DNA from: Panulirus ornatus | Lineage: Eukaryota > Arthropoda > Malacostraca > Decapoda > Palinuridae | Length of the DNA: 64,000 bases | Assembly (NCBI RefSeq): GCF_036320965.1 | Contig: NC_092230.1 | Span: 44,619,735 to 44,683,734 of the forward strand | Direction: 5' to 3' | In this document: piece by piece, positions 36,110-48,744 of the stretch | How positions within the stretch are numbered: the first letter of the stretch is position 1 | Layout: every line of letters starts with the position of its first letter | Notes under the pieces: generated by a model | Seen by the model: only the letters and a program-made list of their open reading frames with translations | Databases searched by the model: none | What the model was told of the DNA's origin: nothing | Program-made: the position numbers and the translations under genes

Positions 36110-36200
36110 GAATGTTGTATGCAAATCGCCTAGAGTAATGTTTATGGAAATCGCCCATGTTTCTGTGTATCACCAAAACAATGTGTATATGTATTGCTAG

Positions 36201-36201
<1 letters not shown>
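35856..36201. other. Unassigned sequence with (TG)n
   Basis: (TG)n lies at 36074-36104. From about 36115 a degenerate repeat of AATGTTTATGxAAATCGCC begins and continues on both sides of the TA tracts to about 36470. Confidence 0.6.
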
Positions 36202-36250
<49 letters not shown>

Positions 36251-36284
36251 CCAGGGCAGTGTTTATATACATCGCCAGAGAAAT

Positions 36285-36354
<70 letters not shown>
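36202..36354. repeat. Two (TA)n tracts inside a degenerate repeat
   Basis: (TA)n at 36202-36248 and 36289-36354, separated by one unit (ATCGCCAGAGAAATGTTTAT). The TA runs seem to have grown inside ATGTTTATATACATCGCC-type units. Confidence 0.93.
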
Positions 36355-36356
<2 letters not shown>

Positions 36357-36699
36357 CCAGAGCAATGATTATATACATTGCCATAATAATGTTTATGCAT
36401 ACCGCCTGAGCAATGTATATGTAAATCGCCAGAAGGGTGTTTGTAGACATACATCGCCATGACAACATGTCCCACCACCACCTAAGTCGCCTCAGTGGTG
36501 TGTCCTGTCCTCCACCACTTCGCTATGGGGGCATCACCTCCATCACCTGGGCCCCCATCACAAAAAACCCACTCCAGGTGACCTGCTCTACTTCGATCGC
36601 TACAGAAGCCTCCGTGAATCTACTGTTAAGACACTGACTACGGATCATTACCGACCAAAAAAATAAAGGGGAAAAAACAAACCCCCCCAAAAAAAATGT
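36355..36699. other. Unassigned sequence
   Basis: The last degenerate AATGTTTATG units reach about 36460, then complex sequence without recognised features. Confidence 0.4.
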
Positions 36700-37345
36700 T
36701 CGTGAGCCTGTTACAAGAAACGATATGTAACGAGATTACGGCACACTTGTTCGTGAAGCTGTTACGCCACACGTGTAGCAAACGTGGATGAAGCAGGTCC
36801 AACAAACGTTTCATGAACCTACTGCGACCAAGGCCTACGAACCCATTACGGCAAACGTTCATGCTGAACCTGTTGCAACAAACGTTCATCGACCAATTAC
36901 GGGTCAAGTTTACCATCCAATCACAGCAATCGTTCGCGCACACCAATTCGATTAGACGTTTATGAACTCCTCACAGCAAACGTTCTGGTATTCTGATTAC
37001 AGCGAACGAGCACGAACCATTTTTTTTTCTTCAGCAAACGTTTATAAACCCATTACACTGATCGCTCACGACCCAATCTCAGCAAACGTTTATGAACCAA
37101 TGAGAGGAAACGCTTCTGGACCAATCACAACACACGTTTATGAACCTTGCAATCAAGGTTTTTAGGAGCCAGTTATACGAAACGTTCAATAACCAATTTA
37201 CAGAAAACGTTCAGGTACCAATCACAGGAAACGTTTGTGAAACAATTACGGCAAACGTTCATGACCCAGTCCCATTAAACGTTCATGAGCCAGAGCAAAT
37301 ATTTATGAACCAATTACAGCAAACGTTTACGAACCAATAAAAAAA
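36700..37345. repeat. Degenerate AAACGTTCATGAACC repeat
   Basis: About 18 diverged units combine AAACGTTCATGAACCAATTA and CAGC. The ACGTTnATGAA core is the most constant part. Divergence is much greater than in the next array, implying greater age. Confidence 0.9.
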
Positions 37346-37395
37346 ATAACAGAAACCAGCGGGCACATCAACGTAATTACATAACTAATGCAATT

Positions 37396-37497
<102 letters not shown>

Positions 37498-37597
37498 CCC
37501 AAACACAGCCAGCAAATAAAATCAAACAAACCAACAAAGGATAATACAGCACATAAGAACGAAGGGAGCGCAGACCAGCAAATACAGTATGAAAAAA

Positions 37598-39300
37598 CAC
37601 GTCTACCAAACACAGCAACTAACAAAGCAGATCCATCAAACACAGCAACTAACAAAGCAGATCCATCAAACACAGCAACTAACAAAGCAGATCCATCAAA
37701 CACAGCAACTAACAAAGAAGATCCATCAAACACAGCAACTAACAAAGCAGATCCATCAAACACAGCAACTAACAAAGCAGATCCATCAAACACAGCAACT
37801 AACAAAGCAGATCCATCAAACACAGCAACTAACAAAGAAGATCCATCAAACACAGCAACTAACAAAGCAGATCCATCAAACACAGCAACTAACAAAGAAG
37901 ATCCATCAAACACAGCAACTAACAAAGCAGATCCATCAAACACAGCAACTAACAAAGCAGATCCATCAAACACAGCAACTAACAAAGCAGATCCATCAAA
38001 CACAGCAACTAACAAAGCAGATCCATCAAACACAGCAACTAACAAAGAAGATCCATCAAACACAGCAACTAACAAAGCAGATCCATCAAACACAGCAACT
38101 AACAAAGCAGATCCATCAAACACAGCAACTAACAAAGCAGATCCATCAAACACAGCAACTAACAAAGCAGATCCATCAAACACAGCAACTAACAAAGCAG
38201 ATCCATCAAACACAGCAACTAACAAAGCAGATCAATTAAACACAGCAACTAACAAAGCAGATCCATCAAACACAGCAACTAACAAAGAAGATCCATCAAA
38301 CACAGCAACTAACAAAGCAGATCCATCAAACACAGCAACTAACAAAGCAGATCAATTAAACACAGCAACTAACAAAGAAGATCCATCAAACACAGCAACT
38401 AACAAAGAAGATCCATCAAACACAGCAACTAACAAAGAAGATCCATCAAACACAGCAACTAACAAAGAAGATCCATCAAACACAGCAACTAACAAAGCAG
38501 ATCCATCAAACAAAGCAACTAACAAAGCAGATCAATTAAACACAGCAACTAACAAAGCAGATCAATTAAACACAGCAACTAACAAAGAAGATCCATCAAA
38601 CACAGCAACTAACAAAGCAGATCCATCAAACACAGCAACTAACAAAGCAGATCCATCAAACACAGCAACTAACAAAGCAGATCAATTAAACACAGCAACT
38701 AACAAAGAAGATCCATCAAACACAGCAACTAACAAAGCAGATCCATCAAACACAGCAACTAACAAAGCAGATCCATCAAACACAGCAACTAACAAAGCAG
38801 ATCAATTAAACACAGCAACTAACAAAGAAGATCCATCAAACACAGCAACTAACAAAGCAGATCCATCAAACACAGCAACTAACAAAGCAGATCCATCAAA
38901 CACAGCAACTAACAAAGCAGATCAATTAAACACAGCAACTAACAAAGAAGATCCATCAAACACAGCAACTAACAAAGAAGATCCATCAAACACAGCAACT
39001 AACAAAGCAGATCCATCAAACACAGCAACTAACAAAGAAGATCCATCAAACACAGCAACTAACAAAGAAGATCCATCAAACACAGCAACTAACAAAGAAG
39101 ATCCATCAAACACAGCAACTAACAAAGAAGATCCATCAAACACAGCAACTAACAAAGCAGATCCATCAAACACAGCAACTAACAAAGCAGATCCATCAAA
39201 CACAGCAACTAACAAAGCAGATCAATTAAACACAGCAACTAACAAAGAAGATCCATCAAACACAGCAACTAACAAAGCAGATCAATTAAACACAGCAACT
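37598..39300. repeat. Highly homogeneous 30-bp minisatellite
   Basis: About 57 units of 30 bp share ACACAGCAACTAACAAAG and (C/A)AGATCCATCAA. Variation is almost confined to two positions: CAG versus AAG, and CCATCA versus CAATTA. At 38581-38940 a four-unit, 120-bp higher-order pattern (AAG, CAG, CAG, CAG plus CAATTA) repeats three times. Open frames on either strand (LLVAVFDGSA and QTQQLTKQIH repeats) have no start, signal or flanking domain of their own, so I call no gene. Confidence 0.98.
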
Positions 39301-39304
39301 AAGA

Positions 39305-39957
39305 AATCTAAGACAATAGGAGACGGGAAATTAAGACAGTGGAAAAGAGACGGGGGAATTCAGACAGTAGAAGGGAGACGTGGTAATCTAAGACAGTAGG
39401 AGACGGGGAAATTAAGACAGTGGAAAAGAGACGGGGAAATTTAGACAGTGGAAGGGAGACGGGGAAATCTAAGACAGTAGGAGACGGGGAAATTTAGACA
39501 GTGGAAAAGAGACGGGGAAATTTAGACAGTGGAAGGGAGACGTGGTAATCTAAGACAGTAGGAGACGGGGAAATTAAGACAGTGGAAAAGAGATGGGGAA
39601 ATTTAGACAGTAGAAGGGAGACGTGGTATTCTAAGACAGTAGGAGACGGGGAAATTAAGACAGTGGAAAAGAGATGGGGAAATTTAGACAGTAGAAGGGA
39701 GACGGGGTAATCTAAGACAGTAGGAGACGGGGAAATTAAGACAGTGGAAAAGAGATGGGGAAATTTAGACAGTGGAAGGGAGACGTGGTAATCTAAGACA
39801 GTAGGAGACGGGGAAATTAAGACAGTGGAAAAGAGACGGGGAAATTCAGACAGTGGAAGGGAGACGGGGAAATCTAAGACAGTAGAAGACGGGGAAATTA
39901 AGACAGTGGAAAAGAGATGGGGAAATTTAGACAGTGGAAGGGAGACGTGGAAACGTA
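39305..39957. repeat. 81-bp higher-order minisatellite
   Basis: CTAAGACAGTAGG recurs exactly 81 bp apart (39388, 39469, 39550, 39631 and onward). Each 81-bp unit is made of three related sub-units built on AGACAGTGGAA and GAGACGGGGAAATT. About eight copies. Confidence 0.96.
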
Positions 39958-40265
39958 TGAAAAAAAAAAAAATTGAAAATCAGGGAATGTTGGGGGAAAT
40001 TTGGGCAGCGCACGAATTTGCATAATGGTACTCAAATGGACTATAGAAAACGCATAAAAAAAGTATATAAAAAACGGATACAGGGCATATATGGGCCACT
40101 TCCAAGGTGGGTGGAGGGGGGGGGGGGGGTTGGTCGTTGGCCGAGAGCACCAGAGTACGTGAATCTAAAAAAAGTGGGAAAGGGAAGTGACTCTCCATAT
40201 AGTCATCCACTGAAGGGAAGGGAACCAAGGGTATGTCAAGTAAGAGATAGTAGGCAAGGAAGGGG

Positions 40266-40860
40266 GAATCATCATTCACTGTCACTGATCATTCACTGTC
40301 ATTGATCATTCACTGTCATTGATTACTGTTACTGATCATTCAGTGTCACTGATCATTCACTGTTACCGATTAATGTCACTGATCATTCAGTGCCACTGAT
40401 CGTTCACTGTTACTGATCAATATCACTGTTACTGATCAAAGTCACTGATCATTCAGTGTCACTCATCATCATTCACTGTTACTGATCATTCAGTGTCACT
40501 GATCATTGACTGTTACCGATCAATGTCACTGATCATTCAGTGTCACTCATCATCATTCACTGTTACTGATCATTCAGTGTCACTGATCATTCACTGTTAC
40601 CGATCAATGTCACTGATCATTCAGTGTCACTCATCATCATTCACTGTCACTGATCATTCAGTGTCACTGATCATTCACTGTTACCGATCAATGTCACTGA
40701 TCATTCACTGTTACCGATCAATGTCACTGATCATTCAGTGTCGCTGATCATTCAGTGTCACTGATCATTCACTGTTACCGATCAATGGCACTGATCATTG
40801 ACTGTTACCGATCAATGTCACTGATCATTCACTATCAATGATCAACGTCAGTGATCATTC
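40266..40860. repeat. Hairpin-forming CACTGATCATTCAGTG minisatellite
   Basis: More than 25 short units contain the inverted repeat CACTGA-TCAT-TCAGTG and variants (TTACCGATCAATGT). Most units include TGATCA. Repeat lengths of about 15-17 bp combine into higher-order blocks near 47-65 bp. Confidence 0.94.
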
Positions 40861-40979
40861 ACAACCACACGTCATTCAAATGTGACTGATCAATCACTGT
40901 CATTCACCGCCAAGAGGGACGTGATAGCGCGATGGGTGAGGCCATTATACCTTCATAGAGTCTTTCTGAGGGACGCAGA

Positions 40980-41220
40980 TGGGGGGTTTGATGGGTGCGG
41001 GTGTGTGGGATGGGGAGGGTGGGTGTGTGGGATGGGAGATGAAGGGGTTTGATGGGGGTGAGGGTTTAGGATGGGGGGATGGGGTGTGTGGGATGGTGGG
41101 GATGTGTGTGTGTGAGATTAGGGGATTTGGGGGTGCGTGATGGGGGATATGGGTGTGTGGGATGGGGGATATTTGGGTGTGTGGGATAGGGGATTTGGGG
41201 GTGTGGGATGGGGGATATCG
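40980..41220. repeat. G-rich GTGTGGGATGGGGGAT minisatellite
   Basis: Irregular G-rich units (GGGTGTGTGGGATGGGGGAT). The strand is strongly G-biased and could form G-quadruplexes. Confidence 0.9.
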
Positions 41221-41523
41221 ACATGTGGGATATGGGACGGCGGGATGATTATGGCGGAGTGACATGGAATGGAAGACGTTGGGACATAAAGTGTCTGGGA
41301 CGTGAGATGACTATGGGTGTCTGGGATATATGGGAGGACAGGTGGGATAACGAGCGCTCGGGATGTAAGGAATGGGACAAGACATGGAACGCGGGAATGT
41401 GGGAAGGGACGAGACGGGACGGGACGTGTACAACATCCCAGTGTTCTGTGGCGACACACACACTCGCCCTACAGAGTATTACCCTACCGACGACGCCCTG
41501 ATTTGGTGGCAGGTCACAGTGGG

Positions 41524-41536
41524 TGACCTCTGACCT
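41524..41536 (-). promoter_or_regulatory. Candidate DR1 nuclear-receptor site
   Basis: The minus strand reads AGGTCAGAGGTCA and is directly followed by another TGACC on the plus strand. It lies in one of the few complex stretches, but no gene is evident. Confidence 0.3.
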
Positions 41537-41723
41537 GACCTAATGACACCCCCCAGAGAAATGAGTCTGGTGACCCGACCCCACACGACCCCCTCTCCTT
41601 AGCCTACGGCCGCCCCTGTGGTGTTACCACCTGACACCCGCGCTCGATGTTCGGCCGTGGCAGGTCTCAAGATGCCGATGACCCGTACCACCATAAGAAG
41701 GGCGACTCTCGCTCGACCCAGTG

Positions 41724-41727
<4 letters not shown>

Positions 41728-41805
<78 letters not shown>
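41728..41805. repeat. (GA)n microsatellite
   Basis: About 39 GA repeats. Confidence 0.97.
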
Positions 41806-41808
<3 letters not shown>

Positions 41809-42560
41809 CTAGCAAGACCTGGCGACAGTCGACTTCGGTGACCTTGACCTTCCTGCCTCGAATATATCCAGGTCATCACCGCAGACTCGAGACGCCCTTT
41901 TGGGCGCGTCCAACATCAGTCGGAGCCCCAACAACGTGACCCCCCCACCCGTGACGTCTCATCTTCCTAGCGGGTGTCAGTGCAGCGCCTCATCTCCGAC
42001 CTCCACCTTCGGCAGGACTCCCGTGGGACGTCGCCCGTCACGAGCAGCAGCTAGGAAACAACAATGGATCCTACGGCCACGCCTGCGGCACTCCTGCAAC
42101 CCTAGCGCCTCTTCAGGAGCCTCCAGCAACCCTAGCGCGTCTTCAGGAGCCTCCTGCAATCCTAGCGCGTCTTCAGGAGCCTCCTGCAATCCTAGCGCCT
42201 CTTCAGGAGCCTCCAGCAATCCTAGCGCCTCTTCAGGAGCCTCCTGCAACCCAAGCACAAATCGGTAGCCGTAGCCACCGCCACCGCGCACATCCTAAAA
42301 GCCTCGATACAGGCCACACCCACCTCCTCCTCCTCCTACAGGAGCTCCACGTCGCGCTCTCGATAACCACGCCACTTCCCCTAAGTGCTCCTGCTTCATC
42401 TTGGCATCCTCGCCAGCACCACTGGACTCCCAGCCCCAGCCAAGCTAAGCCAGTCTCATACTACCCGACCTTACCTTGACCTCTTCTTCACCACAACCCC
42501 TGCACCTACAGGAGCCCACTGCCCCTCTTGTTACCTCACCTCACACATCCTATCCGGTAA

Positions 42561-42598
<38 letters not shown>

Positions 42599-42859
42599 CT
42601 GGCTTTAAAACCCAACCAGAATCCCCGCTCAAAGTTTCGACGCGCGTCGAGTGTCGGGGTCACAGCATTTCCATAACGTCTCGTATTTCCACAGCTTCCC
42701 CCCCCCCCCCCCCGACCTTCCAACATACAGACCGAAGTGGGATATTTCCCCCCCCCCCCCACGTTCCCATCCACACTATACCATTTTCCACGTAGCATAA
42801 ACTCCACAGCAATTATGAAAAATAATATAATAATAACAACAACAATGATAACGTGGTAA

Positions 42860-42863
<4 letters not shown>
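41806..42863. other. Complex GC-rich stretch, no gene confirmed
   Basis: It includes (CT)n at 42567-42595 and two poly(C) runs (about 42697-42714 and 42749-42760). A plus-strand open frame (41900-42268) runs through the 30-bp repeat below, but it has no recognisable domain, signal peptide or splice context. Confidence 0.4.
42096..42260. repeat. 30-bp tandem repeat, five to six units
   Basis: Units combine CCTAGCGCCTCTTCAGGAGC and CTCC(A/T)GCAAC. In the plus frame they would encode an Asn-Pro-Ser-Ala-Ser-Ser-Gly-Ala-Ser decapeptide. It might be coding repeat sequence, but there is no independent support. Confidence 0.9.

Positions 42864-42941
<78 letters not shown>
42864..42941. repeat. (GA)n microsatellite
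   Basis: About 39 GA repeats. Confidence 0.97.
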
Positions 42942-42943
<2 letters not shown>

Positions 42944-43054
42944 CTACAAGCAGGCAGACACATTACATTCACACAGCAGACACAGGCACAACAGCTTAGG
43001 CTGGGGTATGTGCGCGTGTGAATACGTAAACAGGAGTAAAGACATGGTACATAT

Positions 43055-43110
43055 AGACCAGGGTTAAGAGGCGGGGGCGACACAAGTGTAAAACTCTCTC
43101 CCTTTAATAC
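43055..43110. repeat. Short copy of a PLE-associated segment
   Basis: GTGTAAAACTCTCTCC here also occurs at about 50629-50644, inside the PLE-derived element, and both copies run into a CA tract. This suggests a small fragment of the same dispersed repeat. Confidence 0.4.
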
Positions 43111-43249
43111 ACACACACACACAACACACACACAGAATGCAAAACACATGCATATGATAACAATCGTGCAAACTCGCTGGAGAGGGGTGGGGGGGGGGAT
43201 GGTATTTCGTGTGTGGCGGGGTGGCGACAGAAATGGATGAAGGCAACAA

Positions 43250-43465
43250 GTATGGATACGTATATACGTATATATGTGTATATACGTATATGTTTGCGTA
43301 TGTATATGCATGTATACGTTAAAATTCATATGCATGTATATGCCCGTGTGTGGGCGTTTAAGTACATACAGGTGTATGTGGGTGGGTTGGGCCACTCCTC
43401 GTCTTGTTACCTTGCGCTACCTCGCTAACGCGGGAGACGGCGGTCAAGCACAGAAATATATACAT
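43250..43465 (+). mobile_element. LINE family A 3' end fragment
   Basis: It starts in TATATACGTATATATG-like DNA, then GTGGGTGGGTTGGGCC (about 43379) and TTGCGCTACCTCGCTAACGC followed by GGGAGACGGCG (to about 43443). This matches the 3' UTR end of the LINE A copy at 4461-5511 in opposite orientation. Only the last 100-200 bp are present. Confidence 0.75.
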
Positions 43466-43813
43466 ACTAGGACGTCGTCACAAAAAAAAAAAACCAAGCC
43501 ACTTAACACACATTACACTGGGAACCTTATGTGTGTGTGGTGGTGAAGCCACTTCTTTCAAATGACCACGCGAAGGAAATCGCCTCGACATCGGGCATTC
43601 ACAACCACAAGAACGCCAGTAATCAAGGCCAGAAGGAAAAAATATATATATATAATAAAAAAAAATCGTAATCGTCACTAAACCAACCACGACCACGAAA
43701 TAAAAAGGTGATATCAAATGACTCACGAACATGCGTTAACATCGTAACGAAATCTGACTTTTGAATGCCGACGCATACAGCGGCACATACAGGTAACACA
43801 TCATCATACATCA

Positions 43814-43889
<76 letters not shown>

Positions 43890-44204
43890 CTACCGCGAAC
43901 AGCACGGGACATATTGTCAAGTAAACAAACCACAAGCCGGAGGGAAACCCAAAGCAAAGATCAGCTGGCTTCGGGGGCTTATATTAGCCTCAAACCAGTC
44001 CGACCGACTCGATTAACCGGATTATGAGGCCAGTCCAACCCACTCGATTAACCGGATTCAAGGTTTGAAAACGGCCGATCGAAGGTCTGCCACGGGAATT
44101 CCGTTGTCTCTGGGATATTGCGCTCGTCTCCGTCAGTGACGTAGCTTGCGTCTGCTGTCGTATACTTTCCCCCTTACGATGGTTCAGGGGCTCTTTTACC
44201 TGAG
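43466..44204. other. Unassigned sequence with (TA)n
   Basis: (TA)n at 43818-43883. A CACTCGATTAACCGGATT segment is duplicated near 44008 and 44040 (about 33 bp apart). No gene is recognised. Confidence 0.5.
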
Positions 44205-45845
44205 GTAACCACCCCAACAGTTCGATCCGGGACCTTTCCTTACCTTACGATGGTTATGGAGGTCTGTTTATGGAGGTCTTCTACCCCCCGCCCCCAACAG
44301 CTGGGTCTGGGATCTTACCTCACCTCACGATGGTTATGGAGGTCATCTACCCCCACAGATAGGTCTGGGACCTTACCTTACATTACGATGGTTTCGGAGG
44401 TCTTCTATCTCCCACAGTTGGGTCTGTGACCTTACCTTACCTTACGTATACCTTACGATGGTCTGGGAGGTCTTCAACACCCCCACCACAGCTGGGTCTG
44501 GGACATTACCTTACCTTACGATGGTTTTGGAGGTTTTTCACAATCCCACAGCTGGGTCTGGGACCTTAACTTACTTTAATTTGGTTTTGGAGGTCACCTA
44601 CCTCCCATATCTGGGTCTGGCACCTTATCTTAGCTTACCTTACCTTACGCATACCTTACGACGGTTTCTGAGGTCTTCTACCTCCCCACAACCGGGTCTG
44701 GGACCTTACCTTACGATGGTTTCTGAGGTCTTCTACCTCCCCACAACTGAGTCTGGGACCTTACCTTACCTTAAAATGGTTTCTGAGGTCTTCTACACCC
44801 CCCACAACTGGGGCTGGGACCTTACCTGACCTTACCTTACGATGGTTTCTGAGGTCTACCTCCCCACAACTGGGTCTGAGACCTTACCTTACCTTACCTT
44901 ACGATGGTTTCTGAGGTCTTCTACCTCCCCACAACCGGGTCTGGGACCTTACCTTACCTTAAAATGGTTTCTGAGGTCTTCTACACCCCGCACAACTGGG
45001 TCTGGGACCTTACCTTACTTTACCTTACGATGGTTTTTGAGGTCTTCTATACCCTCAACAACTGGGTCTGGGACCTTACCTTACTTTACCTTACGATGGT
45101 TTCTGAGGTCTTCTACACCCCCCACAACTGGGTGTGGGACCTTACCTTACCTTACGATGGTTTCTGAGGTCTTCTACCTCCCCACAACTGGGTCTGGGAC
45201 CTTATTTTACCTTACCTTACGATGGTTTCTGAGGTCTTCCACACCCCTCACAACTGGGACTGGGACCTTACCTTACGATGGTCTCTGAGGTCTTCTATAC
45301 CCCCCACAACTGGGTCTGGGACCTTACCTTACCTTACGATGGTTTCTGAGGTCTTCTACCTCCCCACAACTGGGTCTGGGACCTTACCTTACCTTACGAT
45401 AGTTTCTTAGGTCTTCTACCTCCCCACAACTGGGGCTGGGACCTTACCTTACCTTAGCTTATGATGGTTTCTGAGGTCTTCTACACCCCCACAACGGGGT
45501 CTGGGACCTTACCTTACCTTACGATGGTTTCGGAGGTCTTCCACACCCCTCACAACTGGGACTGGGACCTTACCTTACCTTACGATGGTTTCTGAGGTCT
45601 TCTACACCCCCACAACGGGGTCTGGGACCTTACCTTACCTTACCTTACGATGGTTTCGGAGGTTTTCTACCTCCCCACAACTAGGTCTGGGACCTTACCT
45701 TACCTTACGATGGTTTCTGAGGTCTTCTACACCCCCACAACCGGGTGTGGGACCTTACCTTACCTTACCTTACGATGGTTTCTTAGGTCTTCTACACCCC
45801 CACCCCCCACAACTGGGTGTGGGACCTTACCCTACCTGACGTATA
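44205..45845. repeat. 60-75-bp minisatellite with internal (CCTTA)n
   Basis: About 25 units contain GGTCTGGGACCTTACCTTAC, GATGGTTTCTGAGGTCTTCT and CCCCACAACTG. Each has a variable number of CCTTA pentamers, so unit length changes in 5-bp steps. The first units (44205-44640) are the most diverged. Open frames encode the repeat only. Confidence 0.97.
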
Positions 45846-46610
45846 TCATCCAAGATGGTTTCGAAGCTCAACTAACCCCCCCCCCCCCCAATCACAGTTC
45901 GGTCTGGGGCCAAGGTGTTGTGGTGTCGCTTTTCTGGTTAATCAAACTGTTGAAGGCCGCACCCGCCAGTGGCCCCCACGAGCCCATCATATCATGGCTG
46001 GTCTACACTGTGTTATCACCCGGCCAAAAGCATCGTACAATTTTTTTAGTCCAGTGTTTCCAATGGCCGTAAGTAATGTATTAAATATACATTATGTATC
46101 AATACACACACAAAAAAAATCACATGGTCTAAAAGTTTCAACACAAAGAATATAAAATAGTTATAGTGAAAATACAATAGGATACAGTATCAAATGGGCA
46201 AAATTCAAATTCAAAGACATTTCAAATTAGCATCTGAGGTGTTCAAATACAACAGCTGATGGATAATATTTCAGGGGATCCTTAAAGTGTATTTAAAGAA
46301 CGAGGAAAAAGCCGTATTTTGGCCATTTTCAGGACGAAATTATCATACATACCTAATAATATAACACGAATACACTCAATGGTTATTATCATTCAATTAC
46401 ATACAGTGCAACGTGCAACTGTGCTAATTGCTAATGAATAAGACTTATTACGAAACATTAACAAAAAAAAAAATCAACATGACAATGCATTTCCTATTTT
46501 ACAATGCTTCACAAATTATCATACATTTGCATATGATAGCGGGGGGGGACGATTATCATCATCATATTAAATTCAAAATTGTCATACATGGTAATTATCA
46601 TCAACCTGGC
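45846..46610. other. Unassigned AT-rich sequence
   Basis: Poly(C) near 45880, then complex AT-rich DNA without recognised motifs, up to the left breakpoint of the tandem duplication. Confidence 0.4.
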
Positions 46611-47599
46611 AACATGGCCTCCGCGTCGGCAAAATACGCATGCGCAATGCCATTCGACTCTCTCTCTCGAATCACACATTTACTTTTATATTCATTGAAC
46701 CATTCAATCAGCCTTATCAAATGAAGCTAGTAGTAGTTCGCCATTACATACATATATACCTGTTGAATGTGCATTGTCCTTGACCAATCAACAAGTTGAA
46801 TCCCTAAAAAAAATTAAAAAAAAAAAAGAAACGGGAAGGACAGAGTTCCGACCCCCTTCAGTTTGGGACGCCATGAATCACCATCAGACAAATCCATATA
46901 AATCCCCACCATCATTACCCCCCGCTGAATTTATATGATCCCTGGCCTTAGCTTTCGAGTCACGAATAAATCTGCGCTTACTTGTGCTCTTGAAAAGGCT
47001 GTAATGTGACGCCGAAGCAGGAAAATTGAAGTGATTTCCTCTCGTCGCCCCAAGATGGTCTTCCACTACCCGCCAGCAGCAGCGTTCCAACATTACGTGC
47101 AATGTTGAGTTTCGGTGACAATTCTTACTGGAAAAATAATTATATTCAGTTTAGTATATGTTCCGTAACGATGCTATATAATAATTATTTCAAGGTAATA
47201 ATTTTAGATGAGCAAATAATCCTCTGGAAATTCATAAAACGAACAAATTTAGTAATTTAAAAGACTGTTCGGTCGGTTGGAAAATTCGAGAACGCACTCG
47301 AGACGTTCGTAATGGTAGGAAAATATTAATTAACTTCACCTGAAAAACACCTCATTAATGACCGTTCTAATTACCTTCACACATATACATATTACTGAAA
47401 AAAATATGTATAGATAATATGTGATAATCGACTTATGCCCCAATCAGGAATTCCATATATATAAATTCCTAATACTTCACCAACCAAGTCAATTTTAAGT
47501 TAATTATCCTTTGAAAAGTTACAGCATCTCGATTAATGATATCAACATGGCTGTAAATGACCAGCTGTCCCACACAGTTCATAAACATCGCGTATTTTG

Positions 47600-47636
<37 letters not shown>

Positions 47637-47660
47637 GGCCTCTGTGGTGTAGAGGTTTGC
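46611..47660. repeat. Tandem duplication, unit 1 (1,050 bp)
   Basis: It starts AACATGGCCTCCGCGTCGGC and ends with (CA)n (47601-47634) plus the first 25 bp of a tRNA-derived SINE (GGGCCTCTGTGGTGTAGAGG and TTTGC, 47636-47660). The three units are nearly identical apart from microsatellite length, so the duplication is recent. A 72-codon minus-strand open frame (46884-47102) recurs in every unit, but the flanks are equally conserved, so it does not indicate selection. Confidence 0.96.
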
Positions 47661-48499
47661 AACATGGCCTCCGCGTCGGCAAAATACGCATGCGCAATGC
47701 CATTCGACTCTCTCACACTCTCCAATCACACATTTACTTTTATATTCATTGAACCATTCAATCAGCCTTATCAAATGAAGCTAGTAGTAGTTCGCCATTA
47801 CATACATATATACCTGTTGAATGTGCATTGTCCTTGACCAATCAACAAGTTGAATCCCTAAAAAAAAAAATAATAAACGGGAAGGACAGAGTTCCGACCC
47901 CCTTCAGTTTGGGACGCCATGAATCACCATCAGACAAATCCATATAAATCCCCACCATCATTACCCCCCGCTGAATTTATATGATCCCTGGCCTTAGCTT
48001 TCGAGTCACGAATAAATCTGCGCTTACTTGTGCTCTTGAAAAGGCTGTAATGTGACGCCGAAGCAGGAAAATTGAAGTGATTTCCTCTCGTCGCCCCAAG
48101 ATGGTCTTCCACTACCCGCCAGCCGCAGCGTTCCAACATTACGTGCAATGTTGAGTTTCGGTGACAATTCTTACTGGAAAAAAAAAAAATTATATTCAGT
48201 TTAGTATATGTTCCGTAACGATGCTATATAATAATTATTTTAAGGTAATAATTTTAGATGAGCAAATAATCCTCTGGACATTCATAAAACGAAGAAATTT
48301 AGTAATTTAAAAGACTGTTCGGTCGGTTGGAAAATTCGAGAACGCACTCGAGATGTTCGTAATGGTAGAAAATTATTAATTAACTTCACCTGAAAACCAC
48401 CTCATTAATGACCGTTCTAATCACCTTCACACATATACATATTACTGAAAAAAATATGTATTGATAATGTGTGATAATCGACTTATGCCCCAATCAGGA

Positions 48500-48574
<75 letters not shown>

Positions 48575-48744
48575 CTAATACTTCACCAAGTTAATTTTAA
48601 GTTAATCATCCTTTGAAAAGTTACTGCATCTCAATTAATGATATTAACATGGCTGTAAATGACCAGCTGTCCCACACAGTTCATAAACATCTCGTATTTT
48701 GCTACACACACACACACACGCACACATGGGCCTCTGTGGCCCCC
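47661..48744. repeat. Tandem duplication, unit 2 (1,084 bp)
   Basis: The same start as unit 1. It differs by a long (TA)n at 48504-48571 where unit 1 has only a short ATATAT, a few substitutions (one changes Cys to Gly in the shared 72-codon frame), and a shortened SINE head (12 bp, 48728-48739) followed by CCCCC. Confidence 0.96.

Noticed and set aside
34445..36124. Long minus-strand open frames (up to 559 codons, Cys/Tyr/Val-rich)
   Set aside because: They coincide with the 33-bp array. The unit is a multiple of three and lacks stops, so the frames are automatic; three overlapping frames are open at once.
37598..39300. Possible CRISPR array
   Set aside because: The 30-bp units are contiguous with no unique spacers, and the DNA is clearly eukaryotic.
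41900..42268. Possible Ser/Ala/Asn/Pro repeat protein
   Set aside because: Only a short 30-bp repeat keeps the frame; no signal peptide, domain or splice sites support it.
44205..45845. (CCTTA)n as a telomere-like repeat
   Set aside because: The pentamer is CCTTA, not CCTAA, and it is one part of a 60-75-bp unit.
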